Shown: positions 17,397-26,695 of the stretch, piece after piece
Numbering within the stretch: the first letter of the stretch is position 1
Layout: each line of letters starts with the position of its first letter
From: Acidobacteriota bacterium
Lineage (GTDB): Bacteria > Acidobacteriota > Terriglobia > Acidiferrales > UBA7541
Assembly: GCA_013286465.1 (NCBI GenBank)
Contig: JABDFR010000002.1
Span: forward strand, 42,158 to 106,157
Reading direction: 5' to 3'
Length of the DNA stretch: 64,000 bases
Position numbers and translations under genes: made by a program
Notes under the pieces: model-generated
Database searches by the model: none
What the model saw: the letters and a program-made list of their open reading frames with translations, nothing else
Told to the model about the DNA's origin: nothing

Positions 17397-18266
17397 TTAG
17401 GCGTGGACGGAACGCTTATCGATGTACAGGGCGTCGTCCACTCGCTTCATGAATTCTTGCGCAGTTTCACCGATGGTATAGTCTTTCCACCCCGCGGCGA
17501 AAGTCACTGGCATCTTGTTCCCGTCATACTCCACCACCAGCCCATCAAGGCGCCCCATCACGTGGCGAACTTCATCCGGCCGGCATTCCGGCAAAATCAC
17601 CATAAATTCATCGCCGCCCATGCGCGCCGCCAAATCGGAGCCGCGGATGGCCCGTTTCAGGCGCTCCGCGAAAGTGCCGAGCACCAGATCGCCGGCCGCG
17701 TGGCCCAGCGTATCGTTCACGCGCTTCAAGCTATTCAAATCCAGCAGCAGCAAAGTCAATGGCCGCGAATGGCGGATCGCCCGCGACATTTCCTCTTCAA
17801 GCCTCTGCTCGGCAGACCGCCGGTTATACAACCCGGTAAGCTGATCGAGCGCGGCCAGCTTATAAACTTCCGTAGCCAGCGATTCCACTTTCGCCAGCGC
17901 CTGAATCTGACGCGCCATTTGCGTCCGGATGCGATTGATAAGGAGTTGCTGATAGAGCGTGTAAATATTAAAGACCAGCACCAAGCCGATCAGGCCGCGG
18001 ATGGATTGCCCTTTGGCGAAGTTGTAGGTGCCGGGATCAAATTTGAGTAACCCCGGGAATTCGAACGAGGCGACGCAGACGGTCAGGAGCAACATCACCG
18101 CCGACGCGCTGCACCACATCCACCACTGACGGCGGTCCAGCTTCCGCAGGTTCGCTTCGATAGCCGCGGCGCCTTCCACCACTCTGTCGGCGGTAGGCGT
18201 AACGCGCTGTTCGATGCGGTCAACAGCCGCGACGGTGCTCTCGGTTTGTACGGTTGTTTCGGACAT
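17397..18266 (-). CDS. Membrane-bound diguanylate cyclase (GGDEF)
   Basis: 289 residues. Two membrane segments lie at about residues 48-70 (WWMWCSASAVMLLLTVCVAS) and 90-112 (GLIGLVLVFNIYTLY) with a short loop between, then a coiled linker. The GGDEF domain follows: DQLTGLYNRRSAEQRL at its start and an intact GGDEF signature in ARMGGDEFMVILPE. An RxxD inhibitory site (RGSD) sits five residues before it, so product inhibition by c-di-GMP is expected. No EAL domain is present. It makes c-di-GMP from two GTP. It is divergent from murJ. No PilZ protein or riboswitch was recognised nearby. Confidence 0.93.
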   Translation of the reverse strand: MSETTVQTESTVAAVDRIEQRVTPTADRVVEGAAAIEANLRKLDRRQWWMWCSASAVMLLLTVCVASFEFPGLLKFDPGTYNFAKGQSIRGLIGLVLVFNIYTLYQQLLINRIRTQMARQIQALAKVESLATEVYKLAALDQLTGLYNRRSAEQRLEEEMSRAIRHSRPLTLLLLDLNSLKRVNDTLGHAAGDLVLGTFAERLKRAIRGSDLAARMGGDEFMVILPECRPDEVRHVMGRLDGLVVEYDGNKMPVTFAAGWKDYTIGETAQEFMKRVDDALYIDKRSVHA

Positions 18267-18489
18267 CGCCCCTTCTAGGACTTCACTAGAAATAACTGAT
18301 CCACGATCAAAGCGCCATGTTCGTGGCGAACGCTTGTGTCAAACTCGCAACCCGTCCTTCCGCACAGGTCAAACGTGTTCTTGGGAACTGCAACGGCCTT
18401 GGGAATTGACTTTCGGCCCATGCAGCCCGTTTAATGAAATCAGCGCGCCGCTGAATTTCGAATCCGACCGCGGCTCCTTTCAATTCGCA

Positions 18490-20154
18490 ATGGTGCAAAC
18501 GAAATCGCCGGACACGCCGCTGAATCCCGCCGCGCCCATCGAAAATAATCCAGCAGCAAGCAGTCAGAAATCCGCCGCGCCGCGCCGATTCGGCACTTCA
18601 CGCTCAGCCTTTCTCGTCGCCGCGGGAATATTCCTCAGCCGCATATCCGGGCTGATTCGCGATCGCTTCTTTGCCCACTACTTCGGAAATTCCGACGCCG
18701 CCGACGCCTTCAAAGCGGCCATCCGCATTCCCAATTTCCTGCAGAATTTATTCGGCGAGGGAGTCCTTTCCGCGTCGTTTATCCCGGTCTATGCCGCCCT
18801 TCTGGCCCGCGACGACCGCGAGGAAGCCGATCGCGTCGCCGGCGGAATTTTCGCCCTGCTCGCGCTCACCGCTTCCCTGCTCGTCTTGCTCGGCGTCCTC
18901 ACCACTCCCTGGCTGATTGAAATTATTGCCCCGGGATTTGGCGGCGAAAAGCGCCAGCTCACCATTCATCTCGTCCGCATTCTCTTTCCCGGCGCGGGTC
19001 TTCTCGTTCTGTCCGCCTGGTGCCTGGGAATCCTGAACAGCCATCGCAAATTTTTCCTCTCCTACACGGCCCCGGTGATTTGGAACGCCGCGATGATTGC
19101 CACGCTGATTTTCTTCGGCGCGCGCATGACGCAATTCCCTCTCGCTGCCGCTCTTTCGTGGGGCGCAGTAATCGGCAGCGCGCTGCAAGTCGGCGTGCAA
19201 TGGCCGGTGGTCATGCATCTGCTCGGGCGATTCCGCCTGACGCTCCACGCGCGCGCGGACAACATTCGCACGGTAGTCCGCAATTTTATTCCCGTGTTCA
19301 TCAGCCGCGGTGTAGTGCAGATCAGCGCTTATGTGGATTCGGTGCTGGCAAGCCTGGTGGGCACCGGCGCGGTCGCCGCGCTTTCTTACGCGCAGACTTT
19401 ATATACGCTGCCCGTAAGTTTGTTCGGCATGGCCGTTTCTGCCGCCGAATTGCCGGTGATGTCGGGCCAGCTAGGCAGCGAGGATGAAGTCGCGCGCGCG
19501 TTGCGAACCCGCCTGGACGCCGGCTTGCGGCAGATCGCCTATTTTGTGGTGCCCTCGGTGGTAGCGTTTCTCGCTCTCGGCGACATCATAGTTTCCGCGA
19601 TTTACCAGTCAGGAAAATTCACTCACGCCGATGCGCTGTACGTTTGGGGCATTCTTGCCGGCTCGACGGTAGGATTATTGGCTTCCACGCTAGGCCGCTT
19701 GTATTCGTCGACTTACTACGCGCTGCGCGACACGCGAACTCCGCTGCGTTTTGCGGTAATTCGCGTCGCCTTGACCACCATCCTCGGCTATCTGTCCGCA
19801 GTGCCGCTGCCGCATCTGCTCGGGATCGATCAGCGCTGGGGCGTAGCCGGGCTGACGATTTCCGCCGGCATCTCGGGCTGGGTAGAATTCCTCCTGCTGC
19901 GTCATTACTTGAATCGTAGAATTGGAAAGACTGGATTGCCGCTAAGTTTTTCGTCAACGATCTGGGGGATCGCCACCGCCGCAGCCGGGGTAGCGTGGGC
20001 TGTCCGCTGGGTCGCGGGTGCGCATCGGCCAATTCTGATGGCCCTGGTAGTGTTAATCCCCTACGGCCTAGTTTATCTCGGCGTCACTTTTGCAGTGAAG
20101 TTGCCGGAAGCAAAATCCCTCGGCGCAATGTTTTCAAGGTTTACCACCCGCTAG
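18490..20154 (+). CDS. murJ: Lipid II flippase MurJ
   Basis: 554 residues from ATG 18490, preceded by a ~35-residue polar Pro/Ser/Ala stretch before the first membrane helix. The in-frame ATG at 18214 would overlap the divergent GGDEF gene and adds a non-family N-terminus. MOP-superfamily features: AGIFLSRISGLIRDRFFAHY, AFKAAIRIPNFLQNLFGEG and SASFIPVYA at the start, then about 14 hydrophobic helices. It flips lipid II across the inner membrane for peptidoglycan synthesis. It is a single-gene unit. Confidence 0.95.
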   Translation: MVQTKSPDTPLNPAAPIENNPAASSQKSAAPRRFGTSRSAFLVAAGIFLSRISGLIRDRFFAHYFGNSDAADAFKAAIRIPNFLQNLFGEGVLSASFIPVYAALLARDDREEADRVAGGIFALLALTASLLVLLGVLTTPWLIEIIAPGFGGEKRQLTIHLVRILFPGAGLLVLSAWCLGILNSHRKFFLSYTAPVIWNAAMIATLIFFGARMTQFPLAAALSWGAVIGSALQVGVQWPVVMHLLGRFRLTLHARADNIRTVVRNFIPVFISRGVVQISAYVDSVLASLVGTGAVAALSYAQTLYTLPVSLFGMAVSAAELPVMSGQLGSEDEVARALRTRLDAGLRQIAYFVVPSVVAFLALGDIIVSAIYQSGKFTHADALYVWGILAGSTVGLLASTLGRLYSSTYYALRDTRTPLRFAVIRVALTTILGYLSAVPLPHLLGIDQRWGVAGLTISAGISGWVEFLLLRHYLNRRIGKTGLPLSFSSTIWGIATAAAGVAWAVRWVAGAHRPILMALVVLIPYGLVYLGVTFAVKLPEAKSLGAMFSRFTTR

Positions 20155-20246
20155 TTCCTCGATCATTTGAAAGCGTTCCTTTACGACCAGCCCGGTTTGC
20201 CCTCGAGTGTGCGCCTCGCTGCATTCGCCGTTTCTTCAATCTGAAA

Positions 20247-20345
20247 TCTCAAATCTGAAATTTGAAATTTCCGTCGCCGTCGCCTTTCGGTCGAAGGCGC
20301 CCCCGGTCAAACGCCTCTGCAGCAGCAGAGCAACCCGAGCGCCCG
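20247..20345 (+). repeat. Diverged ~100-bp repeat upstream of kinase 1 (copy 1)
   Basis: Begins with TCTCAAATCTGAAATTTGAA and continues with a GC-rich imperfect palindromic part ending GCGCCCG. A second copy is at 22976-23072, in the region before the paralogous kinase. The first 26 bases are identical in the two copies. Confidence 0.55.
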
Positions 20346-20420
20346 CAGCTAGTCCTCTCTCGTCCCCGCAATACGTTCCCTCTTCACCAGATAATCAAGT
20401 AGACTTACCGCGATTCCGCC

Positions 20421-22715
20421 ATGCCGCTAACCCCCGGCGAAAAACTCGGCCCCTACGAAATCCTCGCCCCCATCGGCGCAGGCGGCATGGGCGCAGTCTA
20501 TCGCGCCCGCGACTCCCGCCTGAATCGCAATGTAGCCATCAAAGTTTCCACCGCACAATTCAGCGAGCGCTTCGAGCGCGAAGCCAAATCCATCGCCGCC
20601 CTAAATCATCCCAACATCTGCCAGATTTACGACATCGGCCCAAACTACATAGTGATGGAGTGCATCGACGGCAGCCCGATCGTCACGCACGACGCCTTCG
20701 AACAGCCGCTTCCGCCAGCCGAAGCTCTGCGCCTCGCCATTCAGATGGCCTCGGCCCTCGAAGCCGCCCACGCCAAAGGCATCATTCACCGCGATCTGAA
20801 ACCAGCCAACATCCTCGCCACCAAAAACGGCACAGTAAAACTCCTGGATTTCGGCCTGGCCAAGCAAAGCATCGCCGGCACCAGCGCCGAAGAAACGCAA
20901 TCCCTCGGCACCACGCAACCCGGCACCATCATGGGCACACCAGCCTACATGTCCCCCGAACAAGCCGAAGGCCGCCCGGCCGACGCCCGCTCCGATATTT
21001 TCTCCTTCGGCGCGGTCCTCTACGAAATGCTAGCCGGTCGCCGCGCCTTCCCCGGAAATTCCGCCGCCGCAGTAATCGGCGCCATCGTTCACGTAAATCC
21101 GGAACCACTCAAATCCCCGCCAGCCATCGCAGCGATCGTTAACAAGTGCTTGGCAAAATCACCCGACCAGCGATTCCAATCCGCCACCGATCTCCGCATA
21201 GCTCTCGAAGCCGCATCCACGCGCGCGAGCTCCAAAATCAGCAAACGCGCCATCGGTATCGCGTTAGCTGCGGCCGCTCTGGTCGCAGTCGCAATCGCCG
21301 CTGCAAGCTTCTATCTAAAATCCCGCAAGTCCGCCCAAATCGATTCCATAGTCGTCCTACCGCTAGAAAATCGCACCAACGATCCCGCCGCCGACTACAT
21401 CTCCGACGGCATCATGGAAAGCGTCAACAACAGCCTAGCCCGTCTCCCCGGTCTCCGCGTAGTCCCGCACAGCGTCGCCTTCCATTACAAAGGCAAGCCC
21501 ATCGACGTACAAAAAATCGGCGAGGACCTCGGCGTGCGCTCCGTCCTCGCGGGCCAAGTCGCCCATCAAGGCGATAATGTCACCATCGACGTAGAACTCG
21601 ACGACGTCCGCGACGGCAAACAACTCTGGGGCGAGCAATACAATCGCAAGTCCACCGATCTCTTATCGGTTCAAAACGAAATCGCCCGCGAAGTCTCCCA
21701 ACGCCTCCGCTCGCAACTCTCCACCGAAGATCAGCAAAAACTCACCAAAGGCTCGACAAATAATCCCGAAGCCTACAGTCTCTATCTAAAAGGCAAGCAC
21801 TACACCAACGAATTCACCAAAGAAGGATTCGCCAAAGGCCTCGACTATTTCAACCAAGCCATAGCCCTGGATCCGAACTACGGCCTGGCCTACAACGGCC
21901 TGGCCTACAACTACATCAATCAAGACGGCTGGTTCCTACCAGCCCGCGAAGCAGGCCCCAAAGCAAAAGCAGCCGCCGAAAAAGCCCTAGCCATCGACGA
22001 CGCCGACGCCGACGCCCACCTCTCCCTCGCCATCGAGCTGCAGTGGTACGAATGGGATTGGGCCGCCTCCGAAAAGGAATTCAAGCGCGCCATCGAGCTA
22101 AATCCCAAAAGTTCCGAAGCCTACGCCTACTATTCCTGGTTCCTGGCTCCCATGGGGCGCAACGACGAAGCCGTAGCCGCAGCCAAGCGCTCGTTGGACG
22201 CCGATCCACTCTCCCCGCTAGCCAATTTCATCGTCGGTTCGGTTTCCGTCTTCACCCGCCAATGGGACCTAGCCATCAAGCAACTGCAAAGCGCCAAAGA
22301 ACTCGATAATTCCTACTGGTTTAATTCCTGTTACCTGGGCCGAGCGTACGAGCAAAAAGGAAGACTCCCCGAAGCAATCGCAGAATTCCAACACGCACTC
22401 ACCCTGGAAAAGGAAAACACAGAAATCTGGTCCGGCCTGGGCCACGCCTACGCCCTCTCCGGCAAAAAAGCCGAAGCCCAAAAAGTCCTGGATCACCTGA
22501 AGGAATGGTCAGCAACCAACTACGTCTCGCCCTACGCCATAGCAGTAATCTACGCCGGCCTAGGCGACAAAGACAAAGCCTTCGCCTACCTAGACACCGC
22601 CTACACCGATCGCTCCTATTTTGTAGCCAACTATCTGACAACGGATGCCCGCCTAGACGTCCTAAGAGTAGACCCCCGCTTCGACGCCCTACGCCGCAAG
22701 GTAGGCCTACCGTAG
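20421..22715 (+). CDS. Ser/Thr protein kinase with TolB-like and TPR domains (kinase 1)
   Basis: 764 residues. Kinase domain at 12-270: P-loop GAGGMGAVYRARD, Lys41 in VAIKV, HRDLKPAN at 123-130, DFG at 143-145 and GTPAYMSPEQ; all catalytic residues are present. A single membrane helix at about 277-299 splits it from an outer part. That part holds a TolB/FlgO-like domain (VVLPLENRTNDPAADYISDG, residues 311-440) and then at least five TPR-like helical pairs to the end. This layout is typical of acidobacterial PknB-like receptors, probably sensing in the periplasm. The TAG stop is part of a GTAG-headed REP. Plus-strand codon use is C/A-rich (CTA, GTA). Confidence 0.92.
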   Translation: MPLTPGEKLGPYEILAPIGAGGMGAVYRARDSRLNRNVAIKVSTAQFSERFEREAKSIAALNHPNICQIYDIGPNYIVMECIDGSPIVTHDAFEQPLPPAEALRLAIQMASALEAAHAKGIIHRDLKPANILATKNGTVKLLDFGLAKQSIAGTSAEETQSLGTTQPGTIMGTPAYMSPEQAEGRPADARSDIFSFGAVLYEMLAGRRAFPGNSAAAVIGAIVHVNPEPLKSPPAIAAIVNKCLAKSPDQRFQSATDLRIALEAASTRASSKISKRAIGIALAAAALVAVAIAAASFYLKSRKSAQIDSIVVLPLENRTNDPAADYISDGIMESVNNSLARLPGLRVVPHSVAFHYKGKPIDVQKIGEDLGVRSVLAGQVAHQGDNVTIDVELDDVRDGKQLWGEQYNRKSTDLLSVQNEIAREVSQRLRSQLSTEDQQKLTKGSTNNPEAYSLYLKGKHYTNEFTKEGFAKGLDYFNQAIALDPNYGLAYNGLAYNYINQDGWFLPAREAGPKAKAAAEKALAIDDADADAHLSLAIELQWYEWDWAASEKEFKRAIELNPKSSEAYAYYSWFLAPMGRNDEAVAAAKRSLDADPLSPLANFIVGSVSVFTRQWDLAIKQLQSAKELDNSYWFNSCYLGRAYEQKGRLPEAIAEFQHALTLEKENTEIWSGLGHAYALSGKKAEAQKVLDHLKEWSATNYVSPYAIAVIYAGLGDKDKAFAYLDTAYTDRSYFVANYLTTDARLDVLRVDPRFDALRRKVGLP

Positions 22716-22738
22716 GGGCGGGCCTCAACGACCCGCCC
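22712..22738 (+). repeat. REP element, family C, at kinase 1 stop
   Basis: GTAG head whose TAG is the kinase stop, then GGGCGGG/CCCGCCC stem with a 9-nt loop. The following ~60 bases (GGTTTGGCTTCGG... to ATCTGAAATCTGAAAT) are shared with the region at 20190-20250, so the repeat may be longer than the hairpin. Confidence 0.7.
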
Positions 22739-23558
22739 GGTTTGGCTTCGGACGTGCGCCTAATTCACATCCGCCGTTTCGCCTATCTGAAATCTGAAAT
22801 GGCTCTGTTGACTTCCTCCAAAGCCGTTGAATTTCTCCGCGTAGGGGTGACGGCTTGCCCTCGCCCGCCCGTGTAACGCCCGCGAAAAATGTGGCCTACC
22901 TGCGCAGAGGTAACGCGACCCGGCATTCTCCGCGTTCCATCGGCTTCGTAAATGCCCACGATGTCAACAAAGCCATCTCAAATCTGAAATTTGAAATTTC
23001 CGGCGCAGTCGACTTTCGCTCCTAGGGGCGACCGATCAATCGTCTCTGCGACGGCAAAGCAATCGACGCGCCCGAGAAACGCTCAGCCAAATAACCGCCT
23101 CATCTCCAGCGTAAATCCAACCCATCCGTAATTCCGCCCCCGGTACCATGTACCCCATCCACAATTTGACCTAATCTAACTCCGGGAAACTGCGGATGAT
23201 CGCAACGCGCCAATTCGGGGTAAAAAAGTTTCAAATCAACCCAAACCCGGCAATTTCTAATCGCGACACCAAACTCATTAGAATTCGCCGTAACCCAAAC
23301 AAAACAAAGAACGGAGCCCAATTTCTAATCGCTACAAAACCGGCACTTTGCAAATGGCACATCTGAAGCATCACGGCCCCGCAACGGAGACCCCTCCCCG
23401 TGCCATCACCCCAACAAATCCGCACGACGCAAAAAAGCCGGACACGATTAATCCCCGAAACCAACCTTCGCAGATCCCCAAATCCCCGCACCAAATCCCA
23501 AACTCTTTGTCCAACTGCCCTCTCCACTCGATTGACTTGCCCCAACCCGCGGAATATT
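22716..23558 (+). other. Long non-coding gap between the two kinase genes
   Basis: 843 bp with no convincing gene. It holds the tail of a family-C REP, a GTAG-headed GC hairpin near 22841, and the second copy of the kinase-flanking repeat at 22976-23072. AT-richer sequence follows from 23100 to 23560. No clear promoter could be assigned. Confidence 0.5.
22976..23072 (+). repeat. Diverged ~100-bp repeat upstream of kinase 2 (copy 2)
   Basis: Shares its first 26 bases exactly with 20247-20272 and then weaker likeness (CTCTGCG, GCGCCCG blocks). It lies about 490 bp before the second kinase. Confidence 0.55.
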
Positions 23559-25769
23559 ATGGCGCTCCACATGGAAACGCCGCCGCCCCTACTCGGCCGA
23601 ACAATTTCCCACTATCGCATCGTGGAAAAAATCGGCGGCGGCGGAATGGGCGTGGTCTACTTGGCCGAAGACACCAAGCTAGGCCGCCGCGTAGCCCTGA
23701 AATTCCTCCCGGAAGACACCAGCGAAGACCGCCAAGCCGTCGAGCGTTTTAAACGCGAGGCCCGCGCAGCCTCCGCGCTAAACCATCCCAATATCTGCAC
23801 CATCTATGAAGTCGACGAATTCGAAGGCCGCCACTTCATCGCCATGGAACATCTCGAGGGCCAGACCCTAAAGCACGCCATGACCGGCCAGCCCCTCGCC
23901 ACCGAAGCAATTCTCGACTACGCCATCCAAATCGCCGACGCCCTCGAAGCCGCCCATGCCAAAGAAATCGTTCATCGCGACATCAAGCCCGCAAATATCT
24001 TCCTCACCCCGCGCAAACAAGCCAAGCTCCTCGATTTCGGCCTAGCCAAATTAATCCCCAAATCGCATCAAGTGAACGAAGCCCTGGGCGCCTCCGCCAC
24101 GCGCACTTCAGCCGAAGCCAGCGAATACGTCACCAGCCCAGGCTCCACCATCGGCACGGTAACGTACATGTCCCCCGAGCAAGCCCGCGGCGAAGAAGTC
24201 GATGCCCGCTCCGATATTTTTTCCTTCGGCGTAGTCCTCTATGAAATGTCCACCGGCCGCCAACCCTTCGCCGGCGCTACTCCCGCCGTAATTTTCGAAG
24301 CCATCCTGAATCGCGTCCCCGCCGACGCCTCGCGCGTCAATCCGCAAATTCCGCCTGACCTTGGCCGCCTGATCGAAAAAGCCTTAGAGAAAAACCGCAA
24401 CACGCGCTACCAAAGTTCCGCCGTCCTCCGCAACGATCTACAAAGAGTAAAAAGCGATCTGCAAGCAGGCCGCACCGGCAAAAGCACCGAAAAATCCATC
24501 GCCGTCCTCTATTTCGAAAATCTTAGCGGCGCCAAAGAAGACGAATACTTCCGCGACGGCATGACCGAAGACATCATCACCGAACTCGCCAAGGTAAAAA
24601 CTCTGCAAGTCTTCCCACGCGCCGCCATCGTGGCCTTCCGCGATAAGCCCGTCACCGCCCCCGAAGTCGGCCAGCAACTCGACGCCGCTTACGTTCTCGG
24701 CGGCAGCGTCCGCCGCGCCGGCAATCGCCTGCGCATCACCGCGCAACTCGTCGAAGCCCGCACCGGCCGCTCCGTCTGGGCCGAGCGCTACGATCGCGAA
24801 ATGAAAGACGTCTTCGAAGTCCAGGACGACATCGCCCGCAGCATCACCCAAGCCCTGCGCATCACTCTTTCGCCGCAAGAAGAAAAAACCATAGCCACCA
24901 AGCCCACCGAAAATCTGCAAGCCTACGACTATTTCCTGCGCGGCCGCAATTACACCCGCCGCGAAAATCTAGAATTCGCCATGCAAATGTTCGAACACGC
25001 CATAAAGCTCGATCCCAACTTTGCGCTGGCGCATACCGGGGTCGCCAACGTCTGCGGCATGCAATTCGAATTGCACGGCCGCGACGCGCGCTGGATCGAA
25101 AAAGGCCTGGCCGCCGCCAATCGCGCCTTCGAGCTGGATCCGCAACTCCCCGAAGCCCTGGCCGCCCGCGCCCGCATCTACCACGCCCAGCAGAAATACG
25201 ATGAAGCCATCCAATACGCCCGCATGGCCATCGAGCGGAAATCGGATTGCGAAAGCGCCTGGGACATTCTCGGCCGCGCGCTTTTTTCCTCCGACCGGTG
25301 GGACGAAGCCATCAGCCTGATGGATCGCGCCCTCGCCGCTGCGGGCGACGATTACAACGTGTTCATTCCCTACGTCAACGCACTAGGCGCAGGTGGCGAT
25401 CCCGCCGGCGCTATAGCTCTGCGCGAAAGGCAGGCCCTGGTTCTCGAGCAACACCTCGATTTGGTGCCCGAGGATGTCCGCGCCAGAATTCTGCTAGCCA
25501 CCAGCTACGCCTTTCTCGGCAAGCGCAGCCAAGCCAGCGAACATCTCGAGAAAGCCGTAGCCATGCGCCCAAATGATCCGAACGTGCTCTACAACGCCGC
25601 CTGCGCCTACGGCCTGATGCAAATGAAAACCGAAGCCCTAATGATGCTCGCAAAATCCGCCGAAACCGGCTTCAGCGATTTCGAATGGGCCTCCCGCGAC
25701 CCGGACTTGGCCTCGCTGCACGACGAACCAGAATTCAAAAAGGTGTTGGAAATGTGGAAGCCTAAGTAG
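23559..25769 (+). CDS. Ser/Thr protein kinase with TolB-like and TPR domains (kinase 2)
   Basis: 736 residues from ATG 23559; the longer in-frame reading from 23400 adds a basic, unlike segment. Kinase domain at about 18-285: [13 protein letters not shown], Lys48 in [14 protein letters not shown] at 139-146, DFG at 159-161 and [10 protein letters not shown]. Unlike kinase 1 there is no membrane helix after the kinase, so it should be cytoplasmic. A TolB-like domain ([36 protein letters not shown]) and a TPR array to the C-terminus follow. Probably a duplicate of kinase 1 that lost or never had the anchor. Its TAG stop overlaps a family-B REP head. Confidence 0.92.
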   Translation: MALHMETPPPLLGRTISHYRIVEKIGGGGMGVVYLAEDTKLGRRVALKFLPEDTSEDRQAVERFKREARAASALNHPNICTIYEVDEFEGRHFIAMEHLEGQTLKHAMTGQPLATEAILDYAIQIADALEAAHAKEIVHRDIKPANIFLTPRKQAKLLDFGLAKLIPKSHQVNEALGASATRTSAEASEYVTSPGSTIGTVTYMSPEQARGEEVDARSDIFSFGVVLYEMSTGRQPFAGATPAVIFEAILNRVPADASRVNPQIPPDLGRLIEKALEKNRNTRYQSSAVLRNDLQRVKSDLQAGRTGKSTEKSIAVLYFENLSGAKEDEYFRDGMTEDIITELAKVKTLQVFPRAAIVAFRDKPVTAPEVGQQLDAAYVLGGSVRRAGNRLRITAQLVEARTGRSVWAERYDREMKDVFEVQDDIARSITQALRITLSPQEEKTIATKPTENLQAYDYFLRGRNYTRRENLEFAMQMFEHAIKLDPNFALAHTGVANVCGMQFELHGRDARWIEKGLAAANRAFELDPQLPEALAARARIYHAQQKYDEAIQYARMAIERKSDCESAWDILGRALFSSDRWDEAISLMDRALAAAGDDYNVFIPYVNALGAGGDPAGAIALRERQALVLEQHLDLVPEDVRARILLATSYAFLGKRSQASEHLEKAVAMRPNDPNVLYNAACAYGLMQMKTEALMMLAKSAETGFSDFEWASRDPDLASLHDEPEFKKVLEMWKPK

Positions 25770-25945
25770 CACAGCCACTCCTGGCTGTGTCCGATGTAAG
25801 CAAACTGCAACTTGTAAGGAGTAAACGCAAGAGAAAAGCCGAGCCCAGTAGCACAGCCACTCCTGGCTGTGTCCGGCGTAAGCAAGCCGCAAGGCGTAAC
25901 GAGCAAGCGCAAACGAAAACCCACAGCCAGGAGTGGCTGTGCTAC
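25766..25945 (+). repeat. REP cluster, family B: two direct and one inverted copy
   Basis: Copies at 25766-25789 and 25848-25871 (GTAG then CACAGCCA/TGGCTGTG stem, loop CTCC) are 82 bp apart and share a diverged linker with GTAAGCAA blocks. The third copy at 25922-25945 is inverted and ends CTAC. The first GTAG supplies the kinase 2 stop codon. Confidence 0.8.
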
Positions 25946-25966
25946 AAAGGATCGCGGAGCGATCAC

Positions 25967-26551
25967 ATGCTGGATGAAAGTTCCAAATTCCAGGTCCCCG
26001 AATCCTTAATGGCGCGTCTAATAGGCAGGATGCGCTTCCGCAAGTTGACCGGCTCGCGCGCCAAGAGGCGTCGCCATGTCGCACAGCCGCCCAGACCCGG
26101 AGCCACCATTAAGTCTACGAAACACAACGCGAAACGCGTTGACTTGCCTGCCCCACCAGCGCAAGATGCGAGAAGAGGCCCACGCATGACCGGCAGCGGC
26201 ATGACGCTCGAGCGGGTAGTCGAGAAGGCCCGCGCCCTCGACGACGAAGTCCGCAAAGAAGAGCTGCGGGTCGGCGATCGCCTGCTAGTCACCACCGTGA
26301 ATTCCCGTTACACCATCTGGGTCCTCGGCGACGGCCACTACTGGATCTGGGGCGGCTGGTTCGACCGCCAAAAAATCTCCCCGCAACGAGTAAGCATCAA
26401 CGGCTGCACCTGGGGCGGCAGCGCCATCAAGCGCGACATCGTAGCAGCCCCCGGCCTACGCATGGAATTCGGCAATAGCGTCCTTACCACCAGAATCCAA
26501 GCCGTACAAGTAATCCGCGCAAGAGCCAGAGCCCGCGCCGAATTCAACTAG
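25967..26551 (+). CDS. Conserved-looking hypothetical protein
   Basis: 194 residues if it starts at ATG 25967 (GGAG 7 nt upstream, directly after the REP cluster); ATG 26187 would give a 121-residue protein holding all the conserved-looking part. The first ~70 residues are basic and poorly structured (RAKRRRHVAQPP). The C-terminal ~110 residues look like a compact beta domain: LRVGDRLLVTTVNSRYTIWV, DGHYWIWGGWFDR, INGCTWGGSAIK, LRMEFGNSVLTTRIQAV. I do not recognise the family. No signal peptide or membrane helix. The same-strand position after kinase 2 is the only context. Confidence 0.65.
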   Translation: MLDESSKFQVPESLMARLIGRMRFRKLTGSRAKRRRHVAQPPRPGATIKSTKHNAKRVDLPAPPAQDARRGPRMTGSGMTLERVVEKARALDDEVRKEELRVGDRLLVTTVNSRYTIWVLGDGHYWIWGGWFDRQKISPQRVSINGCTWGGSAIKRDIVAAPGLRMEFGNSVLTTRIQAVQVIRARARARAEFN

Positions 26552-26563
26552 CCACCGATTTTT

Positions 26564-26610
26564 GTAGGGGCGGGGGTTCACCTCCCGCCCGATGTGGCAT
26601 TGGGTGTCCG
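26564..26610 (+). repeat. REP element, family C
   Basis: GTAG head, GGGCGGG/CCCGCCC stem with a 9-nt loop, then the tail GATGTGGCATTGGGTGTCCG. It lies 12 nt after the hypothetical gene's stop, between convergent genes. Confidence 0.7.
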
Positions 26611-26695
26611 TCGTTGCCGTTTCCCAATCCGAAAATAAAAACACCTCAACGCAGTAAAAACCATTCATCAAAAAATTGAATTTGAAGGTTGAAAT

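Noticed and set aside
18214..18489. Extended N-terminus of MurJ
   Set aside because: It overlaps the divergent GGDEF gene start and has no family likeness.
25766..25945. Repeat cluster as a small CRISPR array
   Set aside because: Only three copies, one inverted, spacers alike to one another, no leader and no cas genes.
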